64,000 bases of DNA, taken from positions 248,001 to 312,000 of the forward strand of contig NZ_QFWQ01000003.1 in the NCBI RefSeq assembly GCF_003335105.1, read 5' to 3'. The notes under the pieces are model-generated. The model saw only the letters and a program-made list of their open reading frames with translations. It ran no database searches and was not told the origin of the DNA. Shown piece by piece: positions 51,870 through 60,536 of this stretch. The position numbers and the translations under genes were made by a program. This DNA comes from Rhodanobacter denitrificans (GTDB taxonomy: Bacteria > Pseudomonadota > Gammaproteobacteria > Xanthomonadales > Rhodanobacteraceae). The first letter of the stretch is position 1; each line of letters starts with the position of its first letter.

Positions 51870-53669
51870 ATGAACAACCCCGCCCCCGCCCGCCTCGCCG
51901 CCCTGCGCGCGGCCATGCAGCAGCACGGCGTCGCCGCCGTGCTCGTTCCCAGCGCCGATCCGCACCTGTCCGAATACCTGCCCGCCCACTGGGCCGCACG
52001 CGAATGGCTGTCCGGCTTCACCGGCTCGGCCGGCACGCTGATCGTGGCTCGCGACCAGGCCGGGGTGTGGACCGACTCGCGCTATTTCGCGCAGGCCGAA
52101 CAGCAACTGGCCGGCAGCGGCGTCAGTCTGATGAAGCTGCGCGTGCCGCATACGCCCGAACACCTGGAATGGCTGCAGCAGCATCTGCACGACGGCGACG
52201 TGCTGGCCGTAGCCGGCGACAGCGTGGCGGCGACCACCCGGCAGCAGATCGACCGCCGGCTCGCCGACAGTGGCGCCAGCCTGCGCACCGACCTGGACCT
52301 GCCTGGCGCGGTCTGGGCGGATCGTCCCGCCCTGCCGCAGGCACCGGTGGTCGAACACGAGCCGGCCTACGCCTGCATCCCGCGCGCCGACAAGCTCGCC
52401 CGCCTGCGCAAGGCGATGCACAAGCTCGGCGCCACCCACCACCTGCTGTCCAGCCTCGACGACATCGCCTGGCTGACCAACCTGCGCGGCAGCGACGTGG
52501 AGTGCAACCCGGTGTTCCTGGCCCACCTGCTGGTTCAGGCCGACCGCCGCGCCACCTTGTTCGTGGGCCGCGCCAAGCTGAGCGACACGCTGGTCGCCCG
52601 GCTGGCCGCCGACGGCATCGGCATCGCCGACTACGCGGCGGTCACTTCAACCCTGCAGGAACTGGGCCCGGCCGACCGCCTGCTGCTGGACAGCAGCCGG
52701 GTGGTCAGCGCGGTCGCCGCGGCAATCCCGCCAGAGGTGACCCGGATCGAGGCAGCCAACCCGAGCACCGCGTTCAAGGCGGTCAAGAGCGCCGCCGAGC
52801 TGGAGCACATCCGCGACGTGATGCGCCGCGACGGCGCCGCCCTCGTGCGCGGCTTCCGCCGGCTGGAACAGCGCCTCGCCGCCGGCATGACGGTGACCGA
52901 GCTGGACGTCGACACCCTGCTGCATGAGGAACGCTCGGTCCAGCCTGGCTGGGTCGGCGAGAGCTTCGCCACCATCGCCGGCTACCAGGCGAACGGCGCG
53001 CTGCCGCATTACCGCGCCACGCCGGAATCGCACAGCACGCTGCAGGCCAAGGGCCTGCTGCTGGTCGACTCCGGCGGCCAGTACCTGGGCGGCACCACTG
53101 ACATCACCCGCGTGCTGGCGCTGGGCGAGACCACGCCGGAACAGCGCCGCGACGCCACCCTGGTGCTGAAGGGCATGATCGGGCTGTCGCGCGCGCGCTT
53201 CCCCAGGGGCGCCAGCGGCCCGCAGCTGGATGCACTGGCGCGCGCGCCGCTGTGGGCTTCGGGCATGGATTATGGCCACGGCACCGGCCACGGCGTGGGC
53301 TACTTCCTCAACGTGCACGAGGGTCCGCAGTCGATCCGCCCGCCGGTCGCGGGCGGCGCGCTGGTGGCGCTTGAGCCGGGCATGATCAGTTCGATCGAGC
53401 CGGGCCTGTACAAGCCCGGCCGGCACGGCATCCGCCACGAGAACCTCGCGGTGGTGGTCGAGGCCGACCGCACCGAGTTCGGCGAATTCCTCGCCTTCGA
53501 GACGCTGACCATGTGCCCGTTCGACCGCCGCGCGCTGGAACCGGGCCTGCTCAACCCGGAGGAGCGCGCATGGCTGGACGACTACCACGCCAGCGTGCGT
53601 GCCGCGCTCAGCCCGCTGCTGGACGACGCCGACCTGGAATGGCTGAACCGCCACTGCGCGCCGCTGTAG
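51870..53669 (+). CDS. Xaa-Pro aminopeptidase, M24B family (three-domain type)
   Basis: Dinuclear metal peptidase that removes an N-terminal residue before proline, 599 aa. Two creatinase-type N-terminal domains ([40 protein letters not shown]) precede the pita-bread domain. Its metal ligands are in [20 protein letters not shown] (two Asp), [16 protein letters not shown] (His), [20 protein letters not shown] (Glu) and [16 protein letters not shown] (Glu). The length matches eukaryote-like aminopeptidase P1 rather than E. coli PepP (about 440 aa). Flanked by two related palindromic repeats. Confidence 0.92.
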   Translation: MNNPAPARLAALRAAMQQHGVAAVLVPSADPHLSEYLPAHWAAREWLSGFTGSAGTLIVARDQAGVWTDSRYFAQAEQQLAGSGVSLMKLRVPHTPEHLEWLQQHLHDGDVLAVAGDSVAATTRQQIDRRLADSGASLRTDLDLPGAVWADRPALPQAPVVEHEPAYACIPRADKLARLRKAMHKLGATHHLLSSLDDIAWLTNLRGSDVECNPVFLAHLLVQADRRATLFVGRAKLSDTLVARLAADGIGIADYAAVTSTLQELGPADRLLLDSSRVVSAVAAAIPPEVTRIEAANPSTAFKAVKSAAELEHIRDVMRRDGAALVRGFRRLEQRLAAGMTVTELDVDTLLHEERSVQPGWVGESFATIAGYQANGALPHYRATPESHSTLQAKGLLLVDSGGQYLGGTTDITRVLALGETTPEQRRDATLVLKGMIGLSRARFPRGASGPQLDALARAPLWASGMDYGHGTGHGVGYFLNVHEGPQSIRPPVAGGALVALEPGMISSIEPGLYKPGRHGIRHENLAVVVEADRTEFGEFLAFETLTMCPFDRRALEPGLLNPEERAWLDDYHASVRAALSPLLDDADLEWLNRHCAPL

Positions 53670-53686
53670 CGCCTCTCCGGGGCGCA

Positions 53687-53756
53687 GTAGGGCGGGCACT
53701 GCGCGCCGCTTTTTCTTTCATTGTGGCGAAAAGCCGGCGGGCGGTGCCCGCCCTAC
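53687..53756. repeat. GTAGGGCGGGC palindromic repeat, copy 2
   Basis: GTAGGGCGGGC at the left and GCCCGCCCTAC at the right are exact inverted ends, 70 bp apart overall. The centre contains a CTTTTTCTTTC stretch. It starts 18 bp after the peptidase stop and could end that transcript. Confidence 0.7.
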
Positions 53757-53800
53757 GCGGCTGCTCCGTACCGCCGGCCGCGAGTGATCGACTCGGCGCT

Positions 53801-54751
53801 TCAGCGGAAGTGCGTGGCGCCCACGTCGACGGCGGCGGGCTGCATGAAATACTCGTGCAGGTACTTCTCGCCCTCGTCGCAGAACGCGGTGACCACCGTC
53901 TTCAGCTCGGGGAAGTTCTCGCGCACGCGCTTGGCCGCCAGCAGGTGCGCACCGGAACTGGGGCCGCAGAACAGGCCGTAGCTGCGCGCCAGCCGCTTCA
54001 TCTCGCGCACCGCGTCGGCGCTGGACACGCTCAGCACATCGTTCACCAGGGTGGCGTGACGCTGGAAGATACCCGGCACGAAGCCGTCGGAAATACCCTC
54101 GATGGTATGCGCCGCGATCTCGCCGCACAGGATCGTGCACGACTCTGACGGCTCCATCGCGAACAGCCGCACGTTCGGGTTGACCTCGCGGAACGCCTGG
54201 CCCACGCCGATCAGCGTGCCGCCGGTGCCCACGCCCAGCACCAGCGCATCCGGTACGCGGCCCGGCGGCAGCTGGGCGAGGATCTCCGGCCCGAGCAGCA
54301 GCCGGTTCTCCTCCACGTTCCACTCCGACTCGAACTGACCCGGGCAGAAGTAGCCGGGCTGCTGGCCGAGCCGCTGTGCGCGCACCAGTGCCTCGTTGAC
54401 ATGGAAGTTTCCGCAGAACAGCACGTCGGCGCCGTACGCCCGCGAGATCGCCACGCGCTCGCTGGACAGGCCCTCGGGCATCACCACCAGCATGCGGTAA
54501 CCCTTTACCGCCGCTACCATCGACAGCGCGTTGCCGGTGTTGCCGCTGGTCGCCTCGACGATGGTGTCGCCGGGCTTGAGCAAACCCTCCTGCTCCGCCC
54601 GCTCGATCATGTACTTGGCGATGCGCGCCTTGATCGAGCCGGAGGGATTGAGGAACTCGATCTTGGCGTAGACGCCCTCGATCTCCAGCAGCGGCGTGCC
54701 GCCCACCGCATCGAGGATGCTGTCCGATACCGTGCCGAAGCGTGCGGCCAT
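53801..54751 (-). CDS. PLP-dependent cysteine-synthase-family protein
   Basis: Fold type II PLP enzyme of 316 aa, related to CysK/CysM. The PLP lysine lies in FLNPSGSIKARIAKYMIERA; usual cysteine synthases read GGSVKDRIA, so the Asp after Lys is replaced by Ala. The phosphate/substrate loop TSGNTGNALSMVAAVKGY, the glycine loop LGVGTGGTLIGVGQAF and CGPSSGAHLLAA are all conserved. The insert MEPSESCTILCGEIAAHTIE is unlike CysK. No serine acetyltransferase is nearby. The start at 54751 follows the upstream stop by 1 bp; starts at 54766 and 54781 would overlap it. Substrate not known. Confidence 0.85.
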   Translation of the reverse strand: MAARFGTVSDSILDAVGGTPLLEIEGVYAKIEFLNPSGSIKARIAKYMIERAEQEGLLKPGDTIVEATSGNTGNALSMVAAVKGYRMLVVMPEGLSSERVAISRAYGADVLFCGNFHVNEALVRAQRLGQQPGYFCPGQFESEWNVEENRLLLGPEILAQLPPGRVPDALVLGVGTGGTLIGVGQAFREVNPNVRLFAMEPSESCTILCGEIAAHTIEGISDGFVPGIFQRHATLVNDVLSVSSADAVREMKRLARSYGLFCGPSSGAHLLAAKRVRENFPELKTVVTAFCDEGEKYLHEYFMQPAAVDVGATHFR

Positions 54752-54752
54752 C

Positions 54753-55103
54753 TCAGCCGGCCCCATGCGCGTCGTGCGCATGCTGCATCACGTCCAGCGC
54801 CAGCGTCGAGTGCGCGTAGGCGCCACCGGCGCGCATCTCGGCGGCCACCCAGATCGCCTCCATGATCTGCTGCTCGCTGGCGCCCTGCTTCAAGGCGCCA
54901 GCAGTATGCCCCTTGATGCAGTAGGGGCACTGGGTGACATGCGCTACCGCCACCGCAATCAGCTGCTTGGTGACGGCCGGCAGCGCGCCATCGGCGAACA
55001 CCGCGGCGCTGAACGCCTTGAAGGCGTCCAGCGGCGCAGGCGCCAGTTCGCGACGCTTGCGCGCCAGTTCCGCGGTCGACTGCGGGTACATCGTCGTGTC
55101 CAT
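54753..55103 (-). CDS. Carboxymuconolactone decarboxylase / AhpD-like protein
   Basis: Small helical AhpD-fold protein of 116 aa, likely a thiol-dependent peroxidase/reductase partner rather than a decarboxylase. It has the redox pair in TQCPYCIKGHTAGALKQGAS and the family helix KQLIAVAVAHVTQ. GAGGAGG precedes the start at 55103. Adjoins the cysteine-synthase-like gene, which begins 1 bp after its stop, so the two are likely translated together. Confidence 0.88.
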   Translation of the reverse strand: MDTTMYPQSTAELARKRRELAPAPLDAFKAFSAAVFADGALPAVTKQLIAVAVAHVTQCPYCIKGHTAGALKQGASEQQIMEAIWVAAEMRAGGAYAHSTLALDVMQHAHDAHGAG

Positions 55104-55133
55104 GTCATCCTCCTCGATGAACCAGATGAAAAC

Positions 55134-55349
55134 TCAATGCCGCGCCGACGCCGCACCCATCACCCAGCCGGGCGGGTCGCTGGCCGGAAAACTCTGGGCG
55201 AGCTCGTCGTCGATGCGCCGCTCCCGCGCCAGCGCCGAATCATCGGCCTCCGGCGCGGGCGACCTGCGGCCTGGCGCGGCCGCGGCGCCGGCAGAATCCG
55301 GCGCGACCAGCGAGCGGCAGGGGAAACGATGCGCAATGGCAGGAAACAT
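55134..55349 (-). CDS. Small conserved protein with FPASDPPGW motif
   Basis: 71-aa protein with AGGAGGT just before its ATG at 55349. The N-terminal half is Ala/Pro-rich and variable. The end RRIDDELAQSFPASDPPGWV contains the E/SFPASDPPxW motif that I recall from small uncharacterised bacterial proteins. No membrane segment or enzyme motif. It lies between lipA and the AhpD-like gene on the same strand, 30 bp from the latter. Confidence 0.75.
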   Translation of the reverse strand: MFPAIAHRFPCRSLVAPDSAGAAAAPGRRSPAPEADDSALARERRIDDELAQSFPASDPPGWVMGAASARH

Positions 55350-55408
55350 GACGCTACCTCCTGATGTCGATGGACATCGAAGCGATGGACCGGCCCGTCG
55401 CGCCCGGG

Positions 55409-56413
55409 TCACAGTCCCAGGTTGTTGTACTCCAGCACGCGTTCGGCGCGATAACTCGAACGAACCAGCGGTCCGGCGACCGCTTCCAGAAAACCCTTGC
55501 CGAGCGCCACCTCGCGATAACGGCGGAACTCGTCCGGCGTGACGAAGCGCTGCACCGGCAGGTGATGCGGGCTGGGCCGCATGTACTGGCCCAGGGTGAC
55601 CACGTCAACGCCGGCGCCACGAAGATCGTCCAGCGTGCGCTCGATCTCCGCGTCGGTTTCGCCCAGACCCAGCATCATGCTGGTCTTGGTCAGCGTCTGC
55701 GGCGCGTGACGCTTGGCGAACGCCAGCACGCCGAGCGTCTGCGCGTAGCCGGCACGCGGATCGCGCACCGGGTGCGTCAGCCGCTCCACCGTTTCGATGT
55801 TCTGCGCGTAGGTGACCAGGCCGGCGTCGAGCACGGTCGCCACGGCGGCGTGGTTGCCGGCGAAATCCGGGGTCAGCGCCTCCACCGCGGCCTGCGGCGC
55901 GCGCTGGTGGATCGCCCGCACGCAGGCGGCGTAGTGCGCCGCGCCACCGTCGGCGAGGTCGTCGCGGTCGACCGAGGTCAGCACCACGTACTTGAGCCCC
56001 ATCAGCGCCACCGCGTCGGCCACCTGCAGCGGCTCCAGCGGGTCGAGCCAACCCTGCGGGTTGCCGGTGCTGACGGAGCAGAACCTGCAAGCGCGCGTGC
56101 ACACCGAGCCCATCAGCATCAGCGTGGCGGTGCCGCGGCCCCAGCACTCGGCGATGTTCGGGCACTTCGACTCGGCGCAGACGGTATTCAGCTTGTGGCT
56201 GCGCACGATCTCGTGCACCGCCTCGTACTGCGCGCCGCCCGGCAGCTTGACCCGCAGCCACGGCGGCTTGCGGTCGACATCCGGCGCACCGGTGGCGGCG
56301 TTCGGGCGGATGCCGCCCTTGACCGCGCGGGTGCCCTGCGAACTGACGTACTTGCTGCCGTCGGGAACGGAATGACTGCTGGACATGGACATGCGCGGCT
56401 GGCTGGACTGCAT
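55409..56413 (-). CDS. lipA: Lipoyl synthase
   Basis: Radical-SAM enzyme that inserts two sulfurs into octanoyl groups on lipoyl domains, 334 aa. The auxiliary cluster cysteines C79, C84 and C90 are in [20 protein letters not shown] and the radical-SAM cluster is C105/C109/C112 in [12 protein letters not shown]. Later signatures are [31 protein letters not shown] and [15 protein letters not shown], ending [12 protein letters not shown]. The start may be at 56413, 56392 or 56386. No lipB is adjacent in the window. Confidence 0.95.
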   Translation of the reverse strand: MQSSQPRMSMSSSHSVPDGSKYVSSQGTRAVKGGIRPNAATGAPDVDRKPPWLRVKLPGGAQYEAVHEIVRSHKLNTVCAESKCPNIAECWGRGTATLMLMGSVCTRACRFCSVSTGNPQGWLDPLEPLQVADAVALMGLKYVVLTSVDRDDLADGGAAHYAACVRAIHQRAPQAAVEALTPDFAGNHAAVATVLDAGLVTYAQNIETVERLTHPVRDPRAGYAQTLGVLAFAKRHAPQTLTKTSMMLGLGETDAEIERTLDDLRGAGVDVVTLGQYMRPSPHHLPVQRFVTPDEFRRYREVALGKGFLEAVAGPLVRSSYRAERVLEYNNLGL

Positions 56414-56492
56414 CCAGTGTCACGCTCCGCGCGCACGCACGCCCTGATGCACATCAAGGCAGCCCGGACCGATTTGTACGCACGGCGCCGGC

Positions 56493-59249
56493 TCAGCTGC
56501 GCTTCGGCGGCACCAGCTTCAACCGCGTCGGCACCGGCGGCTGGCTCGGGCACAGCAAATGCTGCACCTCCTCGGGCCGCAACGGGTAGGAGTACAGGTA
56601 ACCCTGCCCCTCGATGCAACCGCTGCGCAGCAGGAAATCATGCTGTGCCTCGGTCTCGATACCTTCGGCGATGGTGGTCAGGCCGAGACTCTTCGCCATC
56701 GCCAGCATCGCCCCGGTGATCGCCGCGTCGTTGCTGTCGCCCGGCAGGCCGGTGACGAAGGAGCGGTCGATCTTCAGGCAGGTCACCGCCGGCAGTTTGA
56801 GGTAAGCCATCGAGGAATAGCCGGTGCCGAAATCGTCGATCGCCACCGCGATGCCGAGCGCGTCCAGGGTCTGCATGGTGCGCGCGATGTCGTCGCCCAG
56901 CCGCAGCATCGCGCTCTCGGTGATCTCCAGCAGCAGGCGGCCGGCCGCCAGCTGCCGCGACTGCAGGGTGCGGCTGACCCCGTCGACGAAGGCCGGGTGA
57001 CCGAACCAGCGCGCCGAGATGTTCACCGCCACGCGGATCGGTGGTACGCCGGCCAGGTCCCAGGCCTGGATCTGGGCACAGGTGGTCTGCATTACCCATT
57101 CGTCGATGCGGCGGATCAGGCCCAGGCTCTCCGCCACCGGAATGAATTCGGCCGGCAGCACCTCGCCGCGCTCCGGATGCCGCCAGCGCAACAGCGCTTC
57201 CACCGCCACGATGCGCCCCGTTCGCAGTTCCACGCTGGGCTGGAACACGAGATGGAATTCATTGCGCGCCAGCGCCTGGCGCAGCTCGGTGGCCAGTTGC
57301 AGGCGCCGACGGGTGTCGGCGTGCATCATCGGCGTGTAGAAACGGAACGCATTGCGCTCCTCGATCTTCGCCGCGTACATCGCCGCGTCGGCGTTCGCGA
57401 TCAGCGCCAGCGCGCTGTCGCCGTCCAGCGGATAGCCGGCCACCCCGATGCTGGCGCTCAGCACGATCTCGTAGTCGTCCACCAGCAGCGGTTCGGACAA
57501 GGTGGTGAGCAGGTGGTTGACGATGGTCCGCGCGTCCTCGCGCAGGCTCAACCGCGGGATCAGCACGGTGAACTCGTCCCCGCCGATGCGCCCGGCCACG
57601 TCGCCCTCGGACAGTTGCCGGCGGATCCGCTCGGCCACCTTGACCAGAAGGCGGTCGCCGATCGCATGGCTGTAGCTGTCGTTGACGATCTTGAACGCAT
57701 CCAGGTCGATGAACAGCACCACCACGGCCAGCCGTTCGCGTTCGGCCACCGCGATCGCCTCGGCGCAGTGGCGCTCGAATTCCGCCCGGTTGGCCAGGCC
57801 AGTCAGCGGGTCGTGCCGCGCCAGGTGTTCCAGCCGGAGCTGGTTGGTCTTGGCCTCGTGGATGTTGCTGAATACCGCGACATAGTGGACCACCTGGCCA
57901 TCGGCATCGCGGATCGTGCTGAGGCTCAGGTGCTCGGGGTAGCTGCTGCCGTCGCTGCGGGTGCTCAACACCTCGCCCATCCAGGCATGGCCGGCGTTGA
58001 CGCTGTCCCAGATCGACTGCGGCAGCGGCTTGCCGTCAGGCAGGCGGCGGCTGTCGTCGAGGCGCTTGCCCTGCAGCGCCTGGCTGGTGAAGCCGGTGAG
58101 TTCGGTGTGCGCGGCATTGGTCGAGATCACCTGCCGCCCGGCATCGGCGATGATCACGCCTTCGGCGATGCTGGCCAGCGCCTCGGCGGCGATCCGGCGC
58201 TCGCGCTCCATCGCCACCCGCTCGGAGATGTCGCGGATGATCGCCTGGCGCACCGGTTGCGCGCCCCACTCCGCCACGCTGGTCTGCGTTTCCACCGGAC
58301 GGGTCTGGCCATTGGCGCCCAGCAGCACATTGGTGGCGGCCCGCCCGGCCCGCTGGCCCGCCATGGACTGCATGAACAAGTGCACGAAGCGGTCGCCAAC
58401 CAGCTCCTTCGCATCGCGCCCGGTCCACGCCGAAGCGGTGCGGTTGACGTCCAGGATGCGCCCGCTGGTCTCGTCGACCATCACGATCGCGTCGGCGGCG
58501 CTGTCGAACAGCAGGCGATAACGCTCCTCGCTGCCGCGGATGCCTTCCAGGGTACGGCGCGCCATGTGCAGCCACAGCAGCGCGGCGACCAGGAACGCAC
58601 TCAGCACGGCCCAGAACAGCAGCTCGCCCAGCCATACTGCCCCCCGCACGACCTCGATCGAGAACAGGTCCGTGCGCGGCTCCATGTAGCCATTCAGCGT
58701 CTTGATACGCCCGCGTTGCCGCGCGATCTCGGCCGGCGACGCGCCGCCGGCACGGTAGGCGGCATGCAGTTCGTCCGCAATCGTGCCGAGCTCGGTGATC
58801 GATGCATCGGTGGAACGCCAGGCCGCAAGCGCCTCGCGTATGTGCGGCATGCCGGAGAAGTGCCGCAGCATGAAGGTCATTCCCGGCTGCGCCGCCGGCA
58901 TGATGTTGCCGCGCTCGAATACGCGGGTGATGGCTTGCTTGCTGTAACCGCCCGAGATGATCGCCTCGCGTCCCCAGCGGTCAGACTCGAGCAGCCCGTG
59001 ATGGTCGCGGAAGCTGGCAAGGTCCGCGGCATCGCCATCGAGCGCGTAGTTGTCCAGGTCGATCACGGCCTGCTTCTGCGCCTTGGACCAGACACTCTCG
59101 CTGTTGAGGAAACCAGCGAGAGTGACCTGGACCTGTAGCACGCCCCAGGTCAGCGCCATGATCAACGCGATCGCCACCGCCAGCGCATAGGCCAGCGGCA
59201 GCAGGTGCCGCGTCAGAGGTTTCTGCAAACTGTTGCCGCTGGAGTGCAT
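56493..59249 (-). CDS. Membrane-anchored PAS-GGDEF-EAL c-di-GMP protein
   Basis: Predicted inner-membrane signalling protein of 918 aa. Two membrane helices at about 15-38 and 210-232 flank a periplasmic sensor domain of about 170 residues that I do not recognise. A PAS domain (ERYRLLFDSAADAIVMVDET), a second PAS with PAC (GRQVISTNAAHTELTGFTSQ), a GGDEF domain (RIGGDEFTVLI near residue 556) and an EAL domain follow. The EAL part has VEALLRWRHPERGE and IDDFGTGYSSMAYLKLP. Both catalytic motifs look intact. It lies 75 bp downstream of the di-iron oxidase-like gene on the same strand. Confidence 0.92.
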   Translation of the reverse strand: MHSSGNSLQKPLTRHLLPLAYALAVAIALIMALTWGVLQVQVTLAGFLNSESVWSKAQKQAVIDLDNYALDGDAADLASFRDHHGLLESDRWGREAIISGGYSKQAITRVFERGNIMPAAQPGMTFMLRHFSGMPHIREALAAWRSTDASITELGTIADELHAAYRAGGASPAEIARQRGRIKTLNGYMEPRTDLFSIEVVRGAVWLGELLFWAVLSAFLVAALLWLHMARRTLEGIRGSEERYRLLFDSAADAIVMVDETSGRILDVNRTASAWTGRDAKELVGDRFVHLFMQSMAGQRAGRAATNVLLGANGQTRPVETQTSVAEWGAQPVRQAIIRDISERVAMERERRIAAEALASIAEGVIIADAGRQVISTNAAHTELTGFTSQALQGKRLDDSRRLPDGKPLPQSIWDSVNAGHAWMGEVLSTRSDGSSYPEHLSLSTIRDADGQVVHYVAVFSNIHEAKTNQLRLEHLARHDPLTGLANRAEFERHCAEAIAVAERERLAVVVLFIDLDAFKIVNDSYSHAIGDRLLVKVAERIRRQLSEGDVAGRIGGDEFTVLIPRLSLREDARTIVNHLLTTLSEPLLVDDYEIVLSASIGVAGYPLDGDSALALIANADAAMYAAKIEERNAFRFYTPMMHADTRRRLQLATELRQALARNEFHLVFQPSVELRTGRIVAVEALLRWRHPERGEVLPAEFIPVAESLGLIRRIDEWVMQTTCAQIQAWDLAGVPPIRVAVNISARWFGHPAFVDGVSRTLQSRQLAAGRLLLEITESAMLRLGDDIARTMQTLDALGIAVAIDDFGTGYSSMAYLKLPAVTCLKIDRSFVTGLPGDSNDAAITGAMLAMAKSLGLTTIAEGIETEAQHDFLLRSGCIEGQGYLYSYPLRPEEVQHLLCPSQPPVPTRLKLVPPKRS

Positions 59250-59324
59250 CGCCCGCCCATTCGATTGATGATGCAGCCCGCTTCCATGGTTACGGTCTGT
59301 CCCGAGCCTGTCCCGGGTATCGAC

Positions 59325-60101
59325 TCAAGCTGCGGCTCCTTTAGCCACCCACAGATCACGACACGACCGGATACACCGGTCACCAAGCAGGATCATGCTC
59401 ACGTAGCTCCGCTTGATGCACTCGGCCAGATGCGCCACGTCATCGGCCGAGGGAGTTTCACCCATCAACGTGCACACTATATCCAATGCTTCCCACGGAT
59501 GGACATCATCATAGGCGGCATGCAGGTGCAGCCAGCGCAGGCTGGATGCCCTGATCGCCGGGTCGAAGCTCTCGCGGTACTTCGCGCTGTCGTAGATCAG
59601 CCGCGACCATTCGCCGGTAGCTCCCTCGATCGCGTAGTTGGTGGCCACCATGCCGGCCGCCAGGGTGCCTCGTGCGCTGATCTCCTCGCACCAGCGGGCA
59701 AGCCCGTCGGTGCCGTGCGGAGGTGCCCGGCGCAACAGGTCGTCGCGTGGCACGCCGGCGCCTTCGGCCCAGTTCAGCCAATACTCGGCGTGGTTCTGCT
59801 CAACCCGGATATTGCGCACGAGCCAGCGACGCGCCTTGTCGTCGCCCGGGCTGCGGCCATACCGGGTCTTCAGCAGGTTCAGCGCCATGTAGCTCGGGAA
59901 CCGCTCGATGAAAGGCCACAGGCCCATCATGAAGTTGCCGGTGGACTCCGCATCGAGCTGCAGGGCGATCATCATCTGCCAGATATCGTGGTCCAGAACG
60001 CGCTGCTTCGTGCTTTCGCAATCGGCCACCATGTCCTGCGCCCACTGCGGATAGCTGCCAAGTTCGGTCAACGAGCCGGTACGGTCAAAGGGAGTATGCA
60101 T
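59325..60101 (-). CDS. Haem-oxygenase-like di-iron oxidase candidate (TenA/PqqC superfamily)
   Basis: 258-aa all-helical protein of the TenA/PqqC/CADD superfamily. A full di-iron ligand set is visible: E66, then E101 and H104 (RVEQNHAEYW), E159 (YAIEGATGEW), then H194, D198 and H201 (HLHAAYDDVH). As I recall, this spacing matches UndA, the Pseudomonas oxidase that makes 1-undecene from lauric acid. No thiamine or PQQ genes are near, which argues against TenA or PqqC. GAGGAAAAA precedes the start. The substrate is unknown. It is divergent from the nitric oxide reductase gene. Confidence 0.8.
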   Translation of the reverse strand: MHTPFDRTGSLTELGSYPQWAQDMVADCESTKQRVLDHDIWQMMIALQLDAESTGNFMMGLWPFIERFPSYMALNLLKTRYGRSPGDDKARRWLVRNIRVEQNHAEYWLNWAEGAGVPRDDLLRRAPPHGTDGLARWCEEISARGTLAAGMVATNYAIEGATGEWSRLIYDSAKYRESFDPAIRASSLRWLHLHAAYDDVHPWEALDIVCTLMGETPSADDVAHLAECIKRSYVSMILLGDRCIRSCRDLWVAKGAAA

Positions 60102-60536
60102 AACGTTTTTCCTCGGTCATCAATGGGTACTGCGAGCAATCGCAGCGTCAATGACCGGCACGGAGGACAAAATCCCAATGCCGGCCGCCTTCCGGCATCG
60201 CGGGTGATGCCGAAATCCTTCATGCACGGCCACCGTGGCGGCGCCCTTCTGCGCGCGCCGTCGGAACCGGGCGTTGCCGCTGATGCGACGCGATGTTCCA
60301 AGGCATATATCCGGAGCGCACGCCTCCGCCTGTTCCGCTGTCGATCCGATTGGCCTCGACCGAAGGGATGGCCAGCCCAACCGCCGTTCACATGTCCTGC
60401 ACGGAAAAAAGAAAAAGCTTGCCGCGACAATTCGGGGGAAATCTCCACAAGGCACGCTCCGGTTCCGGCACTGGCGGGCGGACGTGTCTGCGATATCGCC
60501 CGATACTCGCCCACACGTCGCGGAAGAGGAAGCATC
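60102..60536. other. Divergent regulatory region, no gene seen
   Basis: This 435-bp gap separates the di-iron oxidase candidate from the nitric oxide reductase gene and should hold both promoters. I looked for FNR/Dnr-type TTGAT-N4-ATCAA, NorR-type GTCA-N7-TGAC and NsrR-type sites and saw none that convinced me. The best palindrome is TTG-N6-CAA at about 60420-60431, two bases short of an FNR-type spacing. An A-rich run lies at about 60402-60416. Confidence 0.5.

Noticed and set aside
56559-59138. 859-codon open frame antisense to the second GGDEF/EAL gene
   Set aside because: Low-complexity His/Arg/Gln-rich translation with no recognisable domain; the opposite strand codes for a complete multidomain protein.
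59325-60101. TenA thiaminase II or PqqC assignment for the helical oxidase candidate
   Set aside because: No thiamine or PQQ biosynthesis genes are nearby, and the seven metal-ligand residues fit di-iron oxidases better.
60102-60536. FNR-type site TTG-N6-CAA at about 60420
   Set aside because: The half-sites are two bases too close for an FNR/Dnr box and lack the flanking AT bases.
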